Counted from the stretch's first letter, positions 24,123 to 35,626 are shown. The stretch: 64,000 nt of DNA from Alitta virens (GCA_932294295.1 OW028574.1:29086145-29150144); one strand, 5' to 3'. The notes: a model not told the origin generated them from the letters alone. Program-made: numbers and translations.

Positions 24123-24382
24123 CTGGATAAATCAAATGCAAATGAACAATTATTTTAAGAAAAGCATAATTACAATCATGATTTTAAAGAACATGAGACA
24201 TCCCACACAAGAACAGCCAGATAATTGTCTTACATCCTGTAAATGTCCAATGATGACACAGGAATCACTCTAAAAATGGCCAAAACACCTTTATATATTC
24301 ATACTTTTGGACAACAAAGATTAAAGAAATACAAAACAAACCATATTCGAAACAGATACATTCGATGGCTTTCCATTCATGC

Positions 24383-24512
24383 ATGGCCAAATGTACCACG
24401 TGCGTTCTCCATTAGAAGGATAAACGCATGGAAAACGCTTTGTTAATTATGATGAGGCAAAAATCATGCTAATCCAAATGCATGGAAAACGCACGTGGCA
24501 CATTTGGCCATT
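24383..24512. mobile_element. Short inverted-repeat element, MITE-like
   Basis: About 130 bp bounded by inverted repeats. The left end is GGCCAAATGTACCACGTGCG; the right end reads as GGCCAAATGTGCCACGTGCG on the other strand, and both continue TT(T/C)TCCAT. Arms are about 28 bp with two or three mismatches. No transposase inside. The target duplication is unclear. Confidence 0.6.
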
Positions 24513-24950
24513 TAGGTCACAATTATCATAGGCCAAAACTCAACCAGTGACTAAATTGGCAAAATTAAATCCAAACTTAACACAAGTACTGACTGAAATG
24601 CTCTACTGAAGATCACTGTATTATACAGTTAATTAGAGATTTACGAAACCATGAACTTAATGTGGAATCAGATGTGTGTGATCATTAAGTAAAAAACAAA
24701 ACAAATCAATGATTTTTCATTGTTAGTGATTTAGAAGAGCCAGGTGAACCATGTATGGTAGCCTTTGTTATGCAATCATGGAAAATCAAGTTGAATTACT
24801 GTAAAATGTAGGCCATGTAATTCTTTTTTCGGCAAATTAACTTTTCTTGGGAGTTCACATAGTCTGAATTCATGGAGTGGAGTCAAAACGGCCAACGACC
24901 ATAACGGCCATTCCCCATGACAGCCAACTAGCCAAAACGGCCAATCAAAT

Positions 24951-27470
24951 CTACAATCGCGATCCGTGTAGTTTCTTTAAGGAGATGTCCTTCTCCGCAT
25001 ACCTGTCCCACAGGTTGAAGATTTTTGCCTGGTATCTTTTATATTGTTTCTCTCGGTTCTGCTTTAGCATGTCAGCAGAGACAAGGGCGAACTGAAAAGA
25101 GAAACAAAACAGTTTATATATATTTTAAAGCTATATGTGCAATTTATAGAATAATCCCAAGAAAGCATGTAACAATAAGGAAAAATATGATTAATTGCAA
25201 ACATATCTGAATTTTCACATGTCTTGCTTCTATCCTCAGTAGCTCAATCAATCTGTAAATGTTTGGTTCCTTCTGCACCTGCAATCAAGAAACATGGTAA
25301 AAATTGAAGTTTTAAAAATGTAGTCCTTATAGCATTATCAAATCATATGTGCCAGATAGAGAAATATATACATTTATACATATATATTATATATTATAAA
25401 ATAAGATTATTACCTTAGCATTAAAGTGGTAGTGCCACCCCTCAAATAAATTATGAAAATAAATTGATCTAAATCTAAAAATCAACATCATTGTTTGTCC
25501 GAATGGGGTTGCCATACACGCTCCAAGAGGGCTGAAGGTCAGTTGCTGCTGTTTCTTGCCTGGGATCTGGTTTTTTAGTTGCTGGAACACCTCCACAATT
25601 TTCCGGGCCTGAAGAAGAGGCAGGTACAACAGGTGGGCGATCCACTTCCTGTGCTCATCATCATCCTTGTACAGTGTGGACAGGCCGACTCCCTGGACCT
25701 GAAACAAATAAAAATAAATTAATGCATACAACATTAGCACAGCTTGGTATAATGTAACATCATAATAATGATTACAAAAATAACGTACCTTCCGCCAGAT
25801 AGCCTGACCCCAATGGAATGCACATCCTTGGATGCTGGCCTGAGGGAAAACTTCAGCCACAGCGGCCTGGCAGCAAATCAAGGACCTGCAAAATACAACA
25901 CAAAAATGCAAGATTAGAAAAATGTCAATTTTAAATTACTTAAATAGCATGACTATTGATAACTTACAGCTCTCAACACAGCAATGTCATCTTCCTTACA
26001 AACGTGTTTGCTGCTCATGAGTATGAAGCAAAGAGGCGTTTGCTTCATGGAGTCACCACTTGTAACAAACGCATGGATGCTGAACAATTGGTAAAAGGGC
26101 TGCTTCACAACAAAAAAAGTCCAATCCAAATACCTTAAATATATTTGAAATTCTGACATTAGACAAAAAATTAACAAGTCTAACATATTACTTTCTTTAT
26201 AATTACTCACAAGCAGCGTTTAGCAAATAAGACCCAAATTATTTACTGCATAAAAGTGAAGGTTTAGCTGATGCCTTTGATCTCCAAGGTGCAAATCCTT
26301 CCTAAAAAATCCAGTTGTATATTGCTGTTCAATCAGCTGCAAAGAGACAGAAAGTGTTTCAAAAAGCTGTTCAAATCAATAATAACTATGTGAAGCTGTG
26401 AGGGATAATAAAATTAAATCATTTAAAAGAAAATTGTTACCTCAAACTCTAAGTTGGAGGGATGTTTGGGGCCCCCCTATTCAAGAACCCTATTTGCCTG
26501 GTGCTGAAGCAAAGCAGGCTTTGGAAGATCCAATGCCTCCTCATACTCGATCCTGTGGGACATTTCCTACGATGTCACCAGCAGACTAAAATGCCTGTAA
26601 ATAAAAGAAAATTTTTTTAGTGTGTTGATACGACTGGTGATAGCTACAACTTCAACAGGCTAATATAGACATATATTATGCAAAACAATTTTTCATTTTC
26701 TTAAACTGTCTGTAGTATACTGTATTGTAACTATACATAAGAAAAGTCATACCTGATCGCGTGCCTTATTTTTTACTGCAACCACTTTGGTCCGTCTGAT
26801 GGCCCCAAGCTCTCCAGGATGGTTATGTGGTGCAGTCACTTTGAAAGTTTGATGGATCCATCCTTCTCCCTCACTTTACCCTTTCAATCCAAAGACTTGC
26901 AGCGCACACTGCACCTCCAGTACCTGGTCCTACCTTTCCTGGTTTTCTCCACATAAGTTAATCTGGAATTATAGTAAACACAAATGAAAATACAATACAC
27001 ATTTAGACTAAAATAAATATACCAGCAGGAATAAATGAATTTGCGAAGAAATTTATACATCAGCCGAAGGATTTTAGTAATGATTACAACTAACCAATCA
27101 TCTTCTATCAGCTTGGGTGTTCCTTTCTGTGAACCATTGTCACGTGTGGTTCTCTCAAAAGCCAGTGAATCCTCCTCCACCTGATAATGCAGAAAGAAAA
27201 TCATCATATAACTGGTATATATTGTTTTATATATATATATGGCTTCGTGTTATGTAAATGCTGTATATAATTTAGGTTTATATATATATAAGTAAATCTG
27301 AAATATTAGCTTACCAGATCAGGCATCGGCTCAGGCTCTGACATGCTGTCCTCATCCTGTGCATATTCTTCACTGCTATGCTGCTGTCCTCAGCCTCAAG
27401 CGAGGGTTCAGCACTTTCATCTGCCTGATGTTTGTCACCAATGATTGTTGACTGCAATTCTGATTGCTGA
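24951..27470 (-). pseudogene. FLYWCH-MULE transposase-type gene, multi-exon, damaged
   Basis: At least nine minus-strand exons with good GT..AG ends. 27,470-27,315: acidic N-terminus (SEPEPMPDL). 27,180-27,094 and 26,961-26,753: a FLYWCH zinc finger (TTRDNG.., RKGRTRYWRC, C, then HNHPGE). 26,594-26,441 and about 26,336-26,250: linker. About 26,136-25,968: WTFFVVKQPFYQLFSIHAF, the start of the MULE DDE domain with the first Asp. 25,886-25,788: VFPQASIQGCAFHWGQAIWR. 25,698-25,413: GLSTLYKDDDEHRKWIAHL. 25,279-25,222. 25,095-24,951: QYKRYQAKIFNLWDRYAE, ending in TAG. The central Asp-Phe-Glu motif is not visible. An in-frame stop (about 26,470) and frameshifts (about 26,880 and 27,390) argue for a relic. 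A domesticated gene with sequence errors is the alternative. Confidence 0.78.
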
Positions 27471-27479
27471 AAGTAAAAA

Positions 27480-28310
27480 AATATTTATTTTAATATAATA
27501 TACATATGTATATTGAAATAACTGAAGTCGTTACAAATATATCTAATAGAACTGCAGTTACTTCTGAGTCAGTCTTTACAAATATATCAAATTTTTTTCT
27601 AATGATAAGTTATTCAACTTTTAGATAAGGTCATCCTCAACAATGGTGTCAAATATTTCTTCATGAAATGATCCAATAAAAGTGACATCTGCCATGGGGA
27701 TGCCATGGTCAGGTTGAAGGAAGGTCCTTGTGAAAGTCAATTAACCTAGATATGTAATAGCAATCAGCCGTGACCGTTATATCAATTGCTAGTAACATAT
27801 TGAATGATGTAAAGAATGGGGTAAATGCTTTTTTCAATGATCACAAGCATGAATTGAAACTCTGAATTTCAACTGATTCCTGTTTATTATGCATATTAGA
27901 GAGGGAGATTGTTTATAATTTGTTTTGATCATGGATGGACCATGCGATATCAATTTTAATTCCAGTTATGTTAATAATCTCACTGAGCTCCCTAACATTA
28001 TCGTGACATTTTGTTGTACTATTATTACCTTGATTAACTGGGACCAGAAACTATAACTTAATCACATAGTTACTTATTCAATTAATGTATATATATATCT
28101 ATAAATGATATATAATCATAACAAAAAGATAATCAAAAATTACCCAGGGTTGGATTCTTACCCTAGTTCCCCCAGCCATGACCACTCAGCCACTGTTGCA
28201 GGCTATAAGTAGCCAAATGTTTCTGGAAATTTTCTGAGTGTATGTAGGTCATGTGCTGCATCAACTGGAAGAACCATGTTGTTTTACAGTAAAATTCCAT
28301 TGTTACCAGT
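27480..28310. other. Spacer between MULE gene and helicase relic
   Basis: AT-rich, with TA dinucleotide runs near 28,085 and no supported frame. The ATP-binding (Walker A) exon expected for the helicase to the right was looked for here and not found. Confidence 0.4.
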
Positions 28311-28319
28311 TTAATTATG

Positions 28320-29425
28320 TTGAACATGAATTTATGCATTGTTGTGCTATGTCCATTGGATGTAATCATTGAACAGTGTTTTAACCGATTTAAAGGGGCT
28401 GTTCATGTCAGCCCGGACTTCCTAAACACCATCAGTGTAGAAGAAGATTCATTGGATTTCAGTCAAGTGAAGTACTTCATCGGACATCCCGAGCAGATCA
28501 CATCACCTGAGTTCAGCAGATTCCTACTGAAAATGTCTTAAAGAGTAAGTTTAAATATAATTGGCTTTTAAATATAAAGAGCTTCAAGAAGTGGCTATTG
28601 ATTTGGTTTACAAGTTGATCAAAATGTGGCCCATCTTGTAATTTGTAATTAATATATGTTGGCCTTATACATTATGTATATTATTAATTGGTGTGTCAAT
28701 CAATATGTAATTACTATATATATATATATTTATTTATTTAGATATATATCCAGAACAATCTCAAGTACATGATGTGACAATTGGGACTGACATATAATTA
28801 TTTGATTCACGCTTAAAGTAAACTTCTGAATATTTTCTTTTTTTTTTCAGATTTCTCATATTGTAGTGGATGAGGGCACACTGTGTCGTTACACGGGGAA
28901 CGCTTCGAGATAGTAGCGAGGCCTTCCGCCGGTACTCACACTGACTGCAACTGCCACACAGAAACTCAAGGGCATTGTCATTGATTCATTGCTTATGGGA
29001 ACATACTACCCATTGCATTGTGTTACATCTAGTCCTGACCGGGAGGGAGTATTTCTACGTGTGAGTTTTCACCCAACAAGTACTGGAGGGCATGACATAA
29101 TTGACTCATTACTTCAAATTTGAACCCTTTGTTTAATGAAATTCAGGAGCAAGGAGCGATATTTCCAAAGATTGTTGTTTATGTACCACTTGTATCGTGT
29201 GCAATGTCCCACCGAATTGCTTTGAACTATGTGGCCCCAGATCTTCATTGTAAGATTGCGCAGTACCATTCCCCACAATCCAAAACAATGAAAGAGCAGA
29301 TCCCTTCCTCCCTTGCTGAAGGTGATGTGCTGCTCTTGTTCGCAACAGAAGCCTTCAACATGGGGGCAGATGTGAAGGACATTATTCACATCACATGCCC
29401 TACATGCCTTACAATAGCAGGTCAA
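28320..29425 (+). pseudogene. RecQ-like DEAD/H helicase relic, spliced
   Basis: Plus strand. A first exon (about 28,335-28,547) encodes VVLCPLDVIIEQCFNRFKG (motif Ia) and YFIGHPEQITSPEFSRFLL, and ends at a GTAAGT donor after one in-frame TAA. A ~300-bp intron ends in a long T tract and CAG at about 28,850. The next exon starts ISHIVVDE (motif II), shifts frame to a HCVV block, then has LTATATQKLKG (motif III). After another break come FPKIVVYVPLVSCAM (motif IV), CKIAQYHSPQSKTMKEQIP and LLFATEAFNMGADVKDIIHI (motif V). Motif I and motif VI are missing. The order fits SF2 RecQ-type helicases found in transposon-rich invertebrate loci. At least three lesions make it a pseudogene. Confidence 0.75.
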
Positions 29426-30230
29426 CAAAGGTGCCAATTTCGTCCTCAAGCCATTTCTTCTTAACTTGTGGCACACTGTCAGGGCCAGGTGCATCATCTG
29501 TAATCATCAAGCGAAAGGTGCTCCAAAAGGCTTCGATTACATAAGCTTTATAAAATGAAACAAAGAATTCTTTGTCATCGTCATATGCTTTGATAACTTC
29601 CGGGTTCACATTCTTCCGATGTAGTCTATTGGCCTCAGCCTTTATGGTACCGATGTCCAGATCAGATTGGTCATGATAAAATTTTTGAAAAATTACCTTT
29701 CCCAGGTAATTCATTAACAGGTGAAAAAACTCAAATGTGACAGGCTCAATAAGATTTAATTTGTCCATTGCATTATCATTCCCTAACCGGAGATTTTTGC
29801 TGTGGCTGAATCTTTCTTTGTCAGCTGATCACCACCGATGTGAACTTTTTGGTCTTCTTCTGGAATGCCGGCCTCCTTGTATGTCTTTTGTGATGTTCTG
29901 GTAATTTTCCAGTATCTTAACGACATCTTGGTACTTTGTTCATTCAATGGCCAAGCAGGCCACCTGACAACTTCGGTCTTTACATGACAGGAACTACTGG
30001 TAGCCTGGTTTAGGGCCAGATGTGCCATTTGGGGCATGTGTTCTGCCATTATTTCAGCTATGAGATTAATGACATCTCCACCCAGCACTTTGTAGTCATC
30101 TGGCGACAATAACACATTGCTGACATCAAGTTCTTTCAGTTGAATTTGTGGCACAGAAAGAAGAGACAGAAATTCGTGTTCTATACCAATGTGATAGATA
30201 AAAACCCAATGTACAGCAAAAAAAGTTTAA
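29426..30230 (-). pseudogene. DUF6589-type domain, C-terminal exons
   Basis: Minus strand. 30,230-29,783 runs through LKELDVSNVLLSPDDYKVLG, a GGDVINLIAEIMAEHMP segment, then EEDQKVHIGGDQLTKK. The GDQLT motif is the signature I associate with DUF6589 proteins. A one-base frameshift there leads to 29,768-29,409: EPVTFEFFHLLMNYLGKVIF, YHDQSDLDIGTIKAEANRLH, NPEVIKAYDDDKEFFVSFYK, AYVIEAFWSTFRLM. Another shift near 29,920 is likely. The function of DUF6589 is unknown to me; it is usually found in large transposon-associated invertebrate proteins. The 3' end overlaps the opposite-strand helicase relic by a few tens of bases. Confidence 0.7.
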
Positions 30231-30597
30231 TCTGTCATGTCTGAAAAAAAAAAAAGCTAAGCATATTTATCTTTTTTCTTTACAAAAATATTTTCACATC
30301 GCATTTCAATTAAATTATGTATATATTATGGTGGCCGAGGAGTTTACTTCGTGGTTTCGCGGTATCGCACCACGAAAGTAACCATTTTTGCCCCAAGAAA
30401 GTACCAACTTTCGCCCAAGAAAAGTCCAACTTTTGCCCCGCGAAGCATACAACTTTCGCCCCACGAAACAAAACAACTTTCGCACCACGAAATACCTTCT
30501 CACTATGACACACCTTCGCTCCACGAAAGTGAAGGCCAATTCAATTAACTGCAGGCATACAACTTATTTGAGTGGCTACATCATGTCCACTTCTCTT

Positions 30598-30663
30598 CGC
30601 CCCCCTCCTCCTGCCCCTCCTCCTGCCCCTTTCTCATCCTCCTCCTCCTCCTCCTCCTCCTCA
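30598..30663. repeat. (CCT)n microsatellite
   Basis: Pyrimidine run CCCCTCCTCCTGCCCCTCC followed by about ten CTC/CCT triplets, inside the foldback element. The glycine- and glutamate-rich frames across it are by-products. Confidence 0.85.
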
Positions 30664-30677
30664 TATATAGTTCTAGT

Positions 30678-30792
30678 CTTTAGTTTGGGTACAATCTTGA
30701 GTTGAAAACGATGCAAAACGCGATTTTTATAACTGACAAGATTAGTTGTATTTTGCGTCATTTTCAACTCAACATTGTTCCCAAACTAAAGG
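30678..30792. repeat. Internal palindrome, 42-bp arms
   Basis: Left arm 30,678-30,719 and right arm 30,750-30,792 are reverse complements with about four mismatches. Both contain CTTTAGTTTGGG(T/A)ACAAT and TTGAGTTGAAAA, separated by about 30 bp. It sits in the middle of the foldback element and would form a long hairpin in single-stranded form. Confidence 0.85.
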
Positions 30793-31801
30793 CTATAGAA
30801 ATGTGATATTACCACAACTAATCCAGACCGCAAGAGAGGGGACTTGGGCACCCCGCCCTCCTGCCCCCCTCGCCGACTGTTTCTTGTCTTTTAAGCCATT
30901 AATACTGCATCTACTGCATTGTTCTTTGCAGTAGTAGATGTATCTGTGATAGGGGTATCCATGGATATAAATACAGCTCTGTAAGTTCAATATTTATGAA
31001 GTTAATTTGCTAAAACTGCCAGTTAGGGGGGCAGGTTAGCAGTTTTGTGGCACGAAAACTGGTACTTTCGTGGTATGACAGTTTGTACTTTCGTGGTATG
31101 AAAGTTGGTAGTTTCTTGGTGCAAAAGTTGGTACGTTTTTGGGGCAAAAGTTGATAACTTTCGTGGTGCGAAATTGGGACTTTCATGATGCGATAGTTGA
31201 ACTGTCGTGGTGCGAAAGTTGAACTGTTGTGGTGCGAAAATGGGGACTGTCGTGGTGCGAAGGATGCTGTCTACCCATGAATCTACGAGCCTGCGAAGTG
31301 TACTCCTCGCCCACCATAATATATAGTGAAGTTATACTGTTTGTATCTTGTTACTTTATGTGAACGTTTTCATAATGCAATTAAAGGGGATCGAGGCTTC
31401 AAACTTCCCTTCTTGAAATTCTATGGAAATTTGCAGAATTATAATTTTTGTGGTCACCATTTGGGGATAAATCACAAAAAAAATCTTAAATCATAAAACC
31501 ATCAGAAGGTGAATACACACATGGAAAAGTGTATTGAGGGTGGGACATTTTGCACATTTGCCCATTATTTATTTTAATAGTTATGCCTTTAGATTCGTGA
31601 AAGAGAATTATGTTACAAAAATAACATTTAAACTGTCTATGCCAAAATCTTCTATGCCGATATCTATCTCATATAATTTTATGTTTACCTTTCATCGCCT
31701 ACTCCAACAGAAAAATTCAAATCAAACATTTCATTTGGCATGCATATGTATTGGGGAACACCAGAGTAACACCTAGGTAGTAATTTTACAAATGAGCTTA
31801 C

Positions 31802-33907
31802 CAGTTGAACAGTTTCACAGTTAGATGTGAACTTTGACATTTCAGCCTGTTCTTTTGCGGTGGGCAAACAGTCATTATATTAGGACTGATGGGACTGCAT
31901 GTCTGAAATAGTCAAACATTATTGTTTAGCCAGTGAATATTGAACATTTCATTGGCATATTAGGGAACAACATAGTAATAATGCTTTTAATCAATCAAAC
32001 TTACCAGTGTCTGAGGATCGGCCTAGATTCATTATTTTTGGGAGTGGATGAAACTGTACCATTATATGCAGTCTTCTTCACCAGATCATAAAGATTTATA
32101 AAACTTTCACTGATACAGAAAGTATTTTAATGAAGCATATAGCATTACTATGTAATCATTCTTAACAACCATTAAACTTTTTTATTTTATTTTGGGTCTG
32201 TAATACAGAAGGCTGTTGAGGTTTTTCTGATGCCCTGCAATCATTATAGGTCACTGTCTAGGTCACTGTCCAGGTCACTGTCTAGGTCACTGTCCAGGTG
32301 ACTGTCCAGGTCACTGTCCAATCACTGTCCAATCAACTGTCCAGGTAATTTAGGCTCAGGAAGAAAAAGAGTCAACTAATTAAATATTTGGTATATAAGC
32401 ACTATGTTAACGTTCTACTGGAAATGAGCACAAAAAAACTTATAAGTAACAAATTAGGAGCTCAGAAGAATTTAATAAGCAACATGTTATTTCATCCAAA
32501 TTTTTAGGACTGTACATACCTGGAAGGAGTTGAAATAAAAGTCTGTGTTCCCTTCACTGACGAATGCGCAATGGGTAACACAGGTGGCAGTGGAGAAGTT
32601 CCTGAAAAGGACACTTCTTCATCAGCGAAAAAATCTGACAGAGGTGAAAGAAACAGTAAGGAAGTAAGGATTTATTAGATGAGCTTAAATTTTTATCAGT
32701 TTGCATATCCCAAAAAAATTCAAATTAATGATTATAGTTCATATAAAAGCAGAAACCAATAATTACCATCAACTTGACTCTCTGAACTAGTTTTCGCAAG
32801 CAACACTACAGCAATAGACTATTTTGACAAATCGTTTAACTGGGAAGCCTCATCGTCTATCAGAACTGTCTCATCACTTTTTAGGTGATGGCAAAGTTGA
32901 ACTTCTCTTGTAAGTTTGCTGATATGATTTAGCTGAAAGTATATAAAATTCTCATATAATTAGATACATCATTATTTTCAATTATACGTATAACCAATAT
33001 ATATTTATATGCATGTAAGTATGAATATATTTCTACAACTAAAAAAGTATAGCATTTAAATGCAAAATATAATTTTTCTGATTGCACAAAGAGCAACTTG
33101 TGATTTTCAGACATTACATGGCAGGCAAATATGAGTGTTATGTAATCAAAATATTCACCTGTTCTAGCCTTCCCATGCCTGTCATTCATAAATTGGCACA
33201 TTTTGTTCAGTTGGTACTTTCCACAACACCAGATTCTAGCACAAATTTTCTTAAGTCTTGCTTGTTTATTTGTGACCATTTGGAGTAAGTCTTGAGTTGT
33301 AATATACTCAAGGAAGCATTTGTAAGTGGATCTACTACACATTTATATTGGAATAATTTTATGCATGCACCCAGACAATGCAGGCCTTAGAAATTGGAAT
33401 TATATCTGAATTAGCATATCATCTACATTGTATTGTATAGTCCTGATCACATTTTGCCTCACTAAATAATAATATCATGAAATATGTGAGTAGTTTCTGC
33501 TTTAGTAATTCGGACTAGACCAACCTGGGTGTCTGATTTTTTTTTAAAGTAGTCTGATATGCCATAGCTTTACCAAATCGATCAGGTGGCAGTCTATTGA
33601 CTATCTATATCTAAAGTGCATCTTATCAACTGACATTTCAATTAAGCTTTAAACTTAATGGTTTCTGAAGAGCGTAAGTTCAGAAAAGCAGTCCCAATAT
33701 TTGGGTGGTTCAACCAGTCTCGCTTACTGGACTAAACACTCAGCATCACAAGTAGCCATTATTAATTGAAGCACCATGATAAAATTAAATTTCTTTTTTT
33801 TCCTTACCTGTTTCTTGGGCGTTTTCCTTGGTCAATCTTTTCGAGCTGGGTGTGAGCCCACTGACAACCCTGAACCTTTTCTTGCCCTTCTTTGGAGTAC
33901 CGAACAT
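31802..33907 (-). CDS. Upstream exons, probably of the DUF6589-type gene
   Basis: A chain of minus-strand exons with good splice sites. 33,907-33,808 starts with ATG after TTTCAG and encodes MFGTPKKGKKRFRVVSGLTP then SSKRLTKENAQET, a basic, nuclear-localisation-like N-terminus, ending at GTAAGG. About 33,315-33,159: NKQARLKKICARIWCCGKYQ to HGKART, donor GTGAAT. 32,932-32,767: ISKLTREVQLCHHLKSDETV, with one TAG near its end. 32,634-32,520: FADEEVSFSGTSPLPPVLPI, donor GTATGT. About 32,075-32,005 and 31,894-31,802: Pro/Ser-rich pieces joined in consistent phase. Orientation and spacing suggest they belong with 30,230-29,426, with the foldback element in the intron between. That link is inferred. 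Confidence 0.5.
32244..32345. repeat. 12-bp minisatellite (AGGTCACTGTCC)n
   Basis: About eight units of AGGTCACTGTC(C/T), the last ones degenerate (AATCACTGTCC). It lies between two exons of the minus-strand gene, so presumably in an intron. Confidence 0.85.
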
Positions 33908-34147
33908 TTTAAAACCTGAAACACATATTTTTTTGTTGTGTTAAATTAATATTCACAATTTCAGAAGCATAATTGGAGCATGCAAAGCAGGGATGCATGG
34001 TTTGTTAGGAAGTCCCCTATACATTCATGAAGCATAAAAAAAGTTCAGGCTAAAACAACGGTATTTTTGATGGTCATAATTATCCAGATAACACGCATGC
34101 ACAATTGGCACATTTTGAATAAGGCATCATACATTCCCTTACTGAAA

Positions 34148-35209
34148 TCATTTCGGGTTTAAAGCTGCTGGGATGTTGTTCTTGTGTGTCTGCCTGGCAC
34201 ATATTCTTGGGATCTGTAGGATGATACTAGCTTTCTTTGCCATACCTTCCATGTTCTTAATGATGGTCTTGAATGCAACATCATCCTCTCTTGCATGTGT
34301 GAGAGCTGATCTCACCACATCGACTTCAGTGTATGCCTCAGTGATGTCAAGTAAAGAACCGTGCAGCTTTCTACTGAGACTCGGGGTAAAGCCAAAGAAA
34401 TACAAAACAGCTTGAAATGCAGCTATGAACTTCGAATCAGTAATTCTCTTTAGTGGTCCAAATGCCTCCCCTGTAGTTTTTTAATCCTATTTGGTGTCGC
34501 CATCAGTGCCATTACAGATCACTTCAAGGCAGGACAACAATGGCTCATACAGTGCATCGAAATCAAACATAGTTTTTCTGTCCACCTGGTCTCACACAAG
34601 CTAGTTTTGGATTCGGATACCTTAAATTCATTTTCAACAGCCTTTTCCAGAAAATCTGCTCCTTTTGCTTGAATATTTGAAAAATACGCCCACCTACTTC
34701 ACAGAAATACAGCATGAGTTTTACTGAGCAGCTGTTAGATAGTGCCAGGTTAAGGCCATGACTGGAACAGTAATGATATAAAGCCTTTGGATACTGCTCT
34801 CTGAATTTTGCAGCACATCCATTCTGCCTGCCAGATTTCCTGCGCCATCCATCGTCATACTTCTGCAATTAGCAGGATCCAAGTTGAGGTCTTGCAGGCA
34901 TTTGATGATGTAACCACAGATCTTCTCCCTGTGATGGATTCACAAGGCACAAATTCAATGAGCTTTTCAATTGGCTGGCTGTTCTTTGTATAATGTAGTA
35001 CAACCTCTAGTTGTTCCCAGTTGCTGGAATCACAGACCTCATCACATTGTAATCCATAACTCCAAAAGCCTGATCCTTTACCTGCTCGATTATCTCTGCC
35101 TGTAGAAAATCCTTCATGCATTTTAAGAGGTCATTTTGTGCATTTTTAGACATATATGGAGCATTTCTGTTGCATGTTTCAAGATGATTTTCCAGGATTT
35201 CATCCCCAG
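34148..35209 (-). pseudogene. hAT/DUF4371-type transposase, 3' part
   Basis: Minus strand, downstream of the Gypsy insertion. Right to left: GDEILENHLETCNRNAPYMS, then SKNAQNDLLKCMKDFL, after a shift LEVVLHYTKNSQPIEKLIEF and VPCESITG, then SMTMDGAGNLAGRMNGC, LYHYCSSHGLNLALSNSC and, after more shifts, AVLYFFGFTPSLSRKLHGSL, DVVRSALTHAREDDVAFKTI and IPRICARQTHKNNIPA. This is the usual motif order of the ZMYM1-like/DUF4371 hAT family. The C-terminal dimerisation domain is not seen beyond 34,148. Several frameshifts are present. Confidence 0.85.
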
Positions 35210-35626
35210 TGTAGTGGTTCTTGCTCTGCAATAGGCCTGATGACCACAGTAAGTTGTTCTAGACCCTAGCTCTGATATGATAGAGCAGCAACTCAGTCAT
35301 TGAGCATATACATTTATTACAACACATCAAATATAACAGTACAGCAGTACAGTGGTGCCCACTACAGCATGACCTATGCTTGAGCAGGTGGCTGACTACA
35401 GGTTCTATCGAATGACTAGGTAGATCTGCTCAGACACAGATATTATACAGGAGGCTGTATGACTCTGGTAGGTCTGGGCTGGAGTATTTATGCCCCCCCC
35501 CCTGCATAGTCATATGGCCACTAGTGACCTGACCAGGCTGACCAATGGAGAAGCCAGCAGGTGCTGCCCCCTGGTGGCAGTAACCTCATTTGGCTGGAGG
35601 CACTCTCTGAGGGCAAAATCTCTACA
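35210..35626 (-). repeat. Gypsy 3' LTR
   Basis: 417 bp, TGTAGTGGTTCTTGCTCTGC at the left and AAATCTCTACA at the right on the plus strand. It aligns with 41,570-42,032; the main differences are a ~15-bp indel near the right end and a ~50-bp insertion in the other copy around 41,826-41,885. It contains a poly-C run at 35,493-35,501. Confidence 0.9.

Larger units (their letters stand above)
30322..31323. mobile_element. ~1-kb foldback DNA element with subterminal repeats
   Basis: Terminal inverted repeats match at 21 of 22 bases: TATTATGGTGGCCGAGGAGT on the left, and the right end read in reverse is TATTATGGTGGGCGAGGAGT. Inside each end are arrays of a ~22-23-bp unit, in opposite orientation: CCACGAAAGTACCAACTTTC-like units at 30,360-30,535 and CTTTCGTGGTGCGAAAGTTG-like units at 31,045-31,262. 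The centre holds another palindrome and a CCT run. There is no transposase, and AT-rich flanks hide the target duplication. It is a non-autonomous foldback-type transposon, or the termini of a larger one with an internal deletion. Confidence 0.85.

Noticed and set aside
23857..24273. Plus-strand 138-codon frame
   Set aside because: Antisense to the LamG-like exon, whose minus-strand reading explains the composition and splice sites.
29114..29497. Minus-strand 127-codon frame
   Set aside because: Opposite the helicase motifs IV-V, which are clearly on the plus strand.
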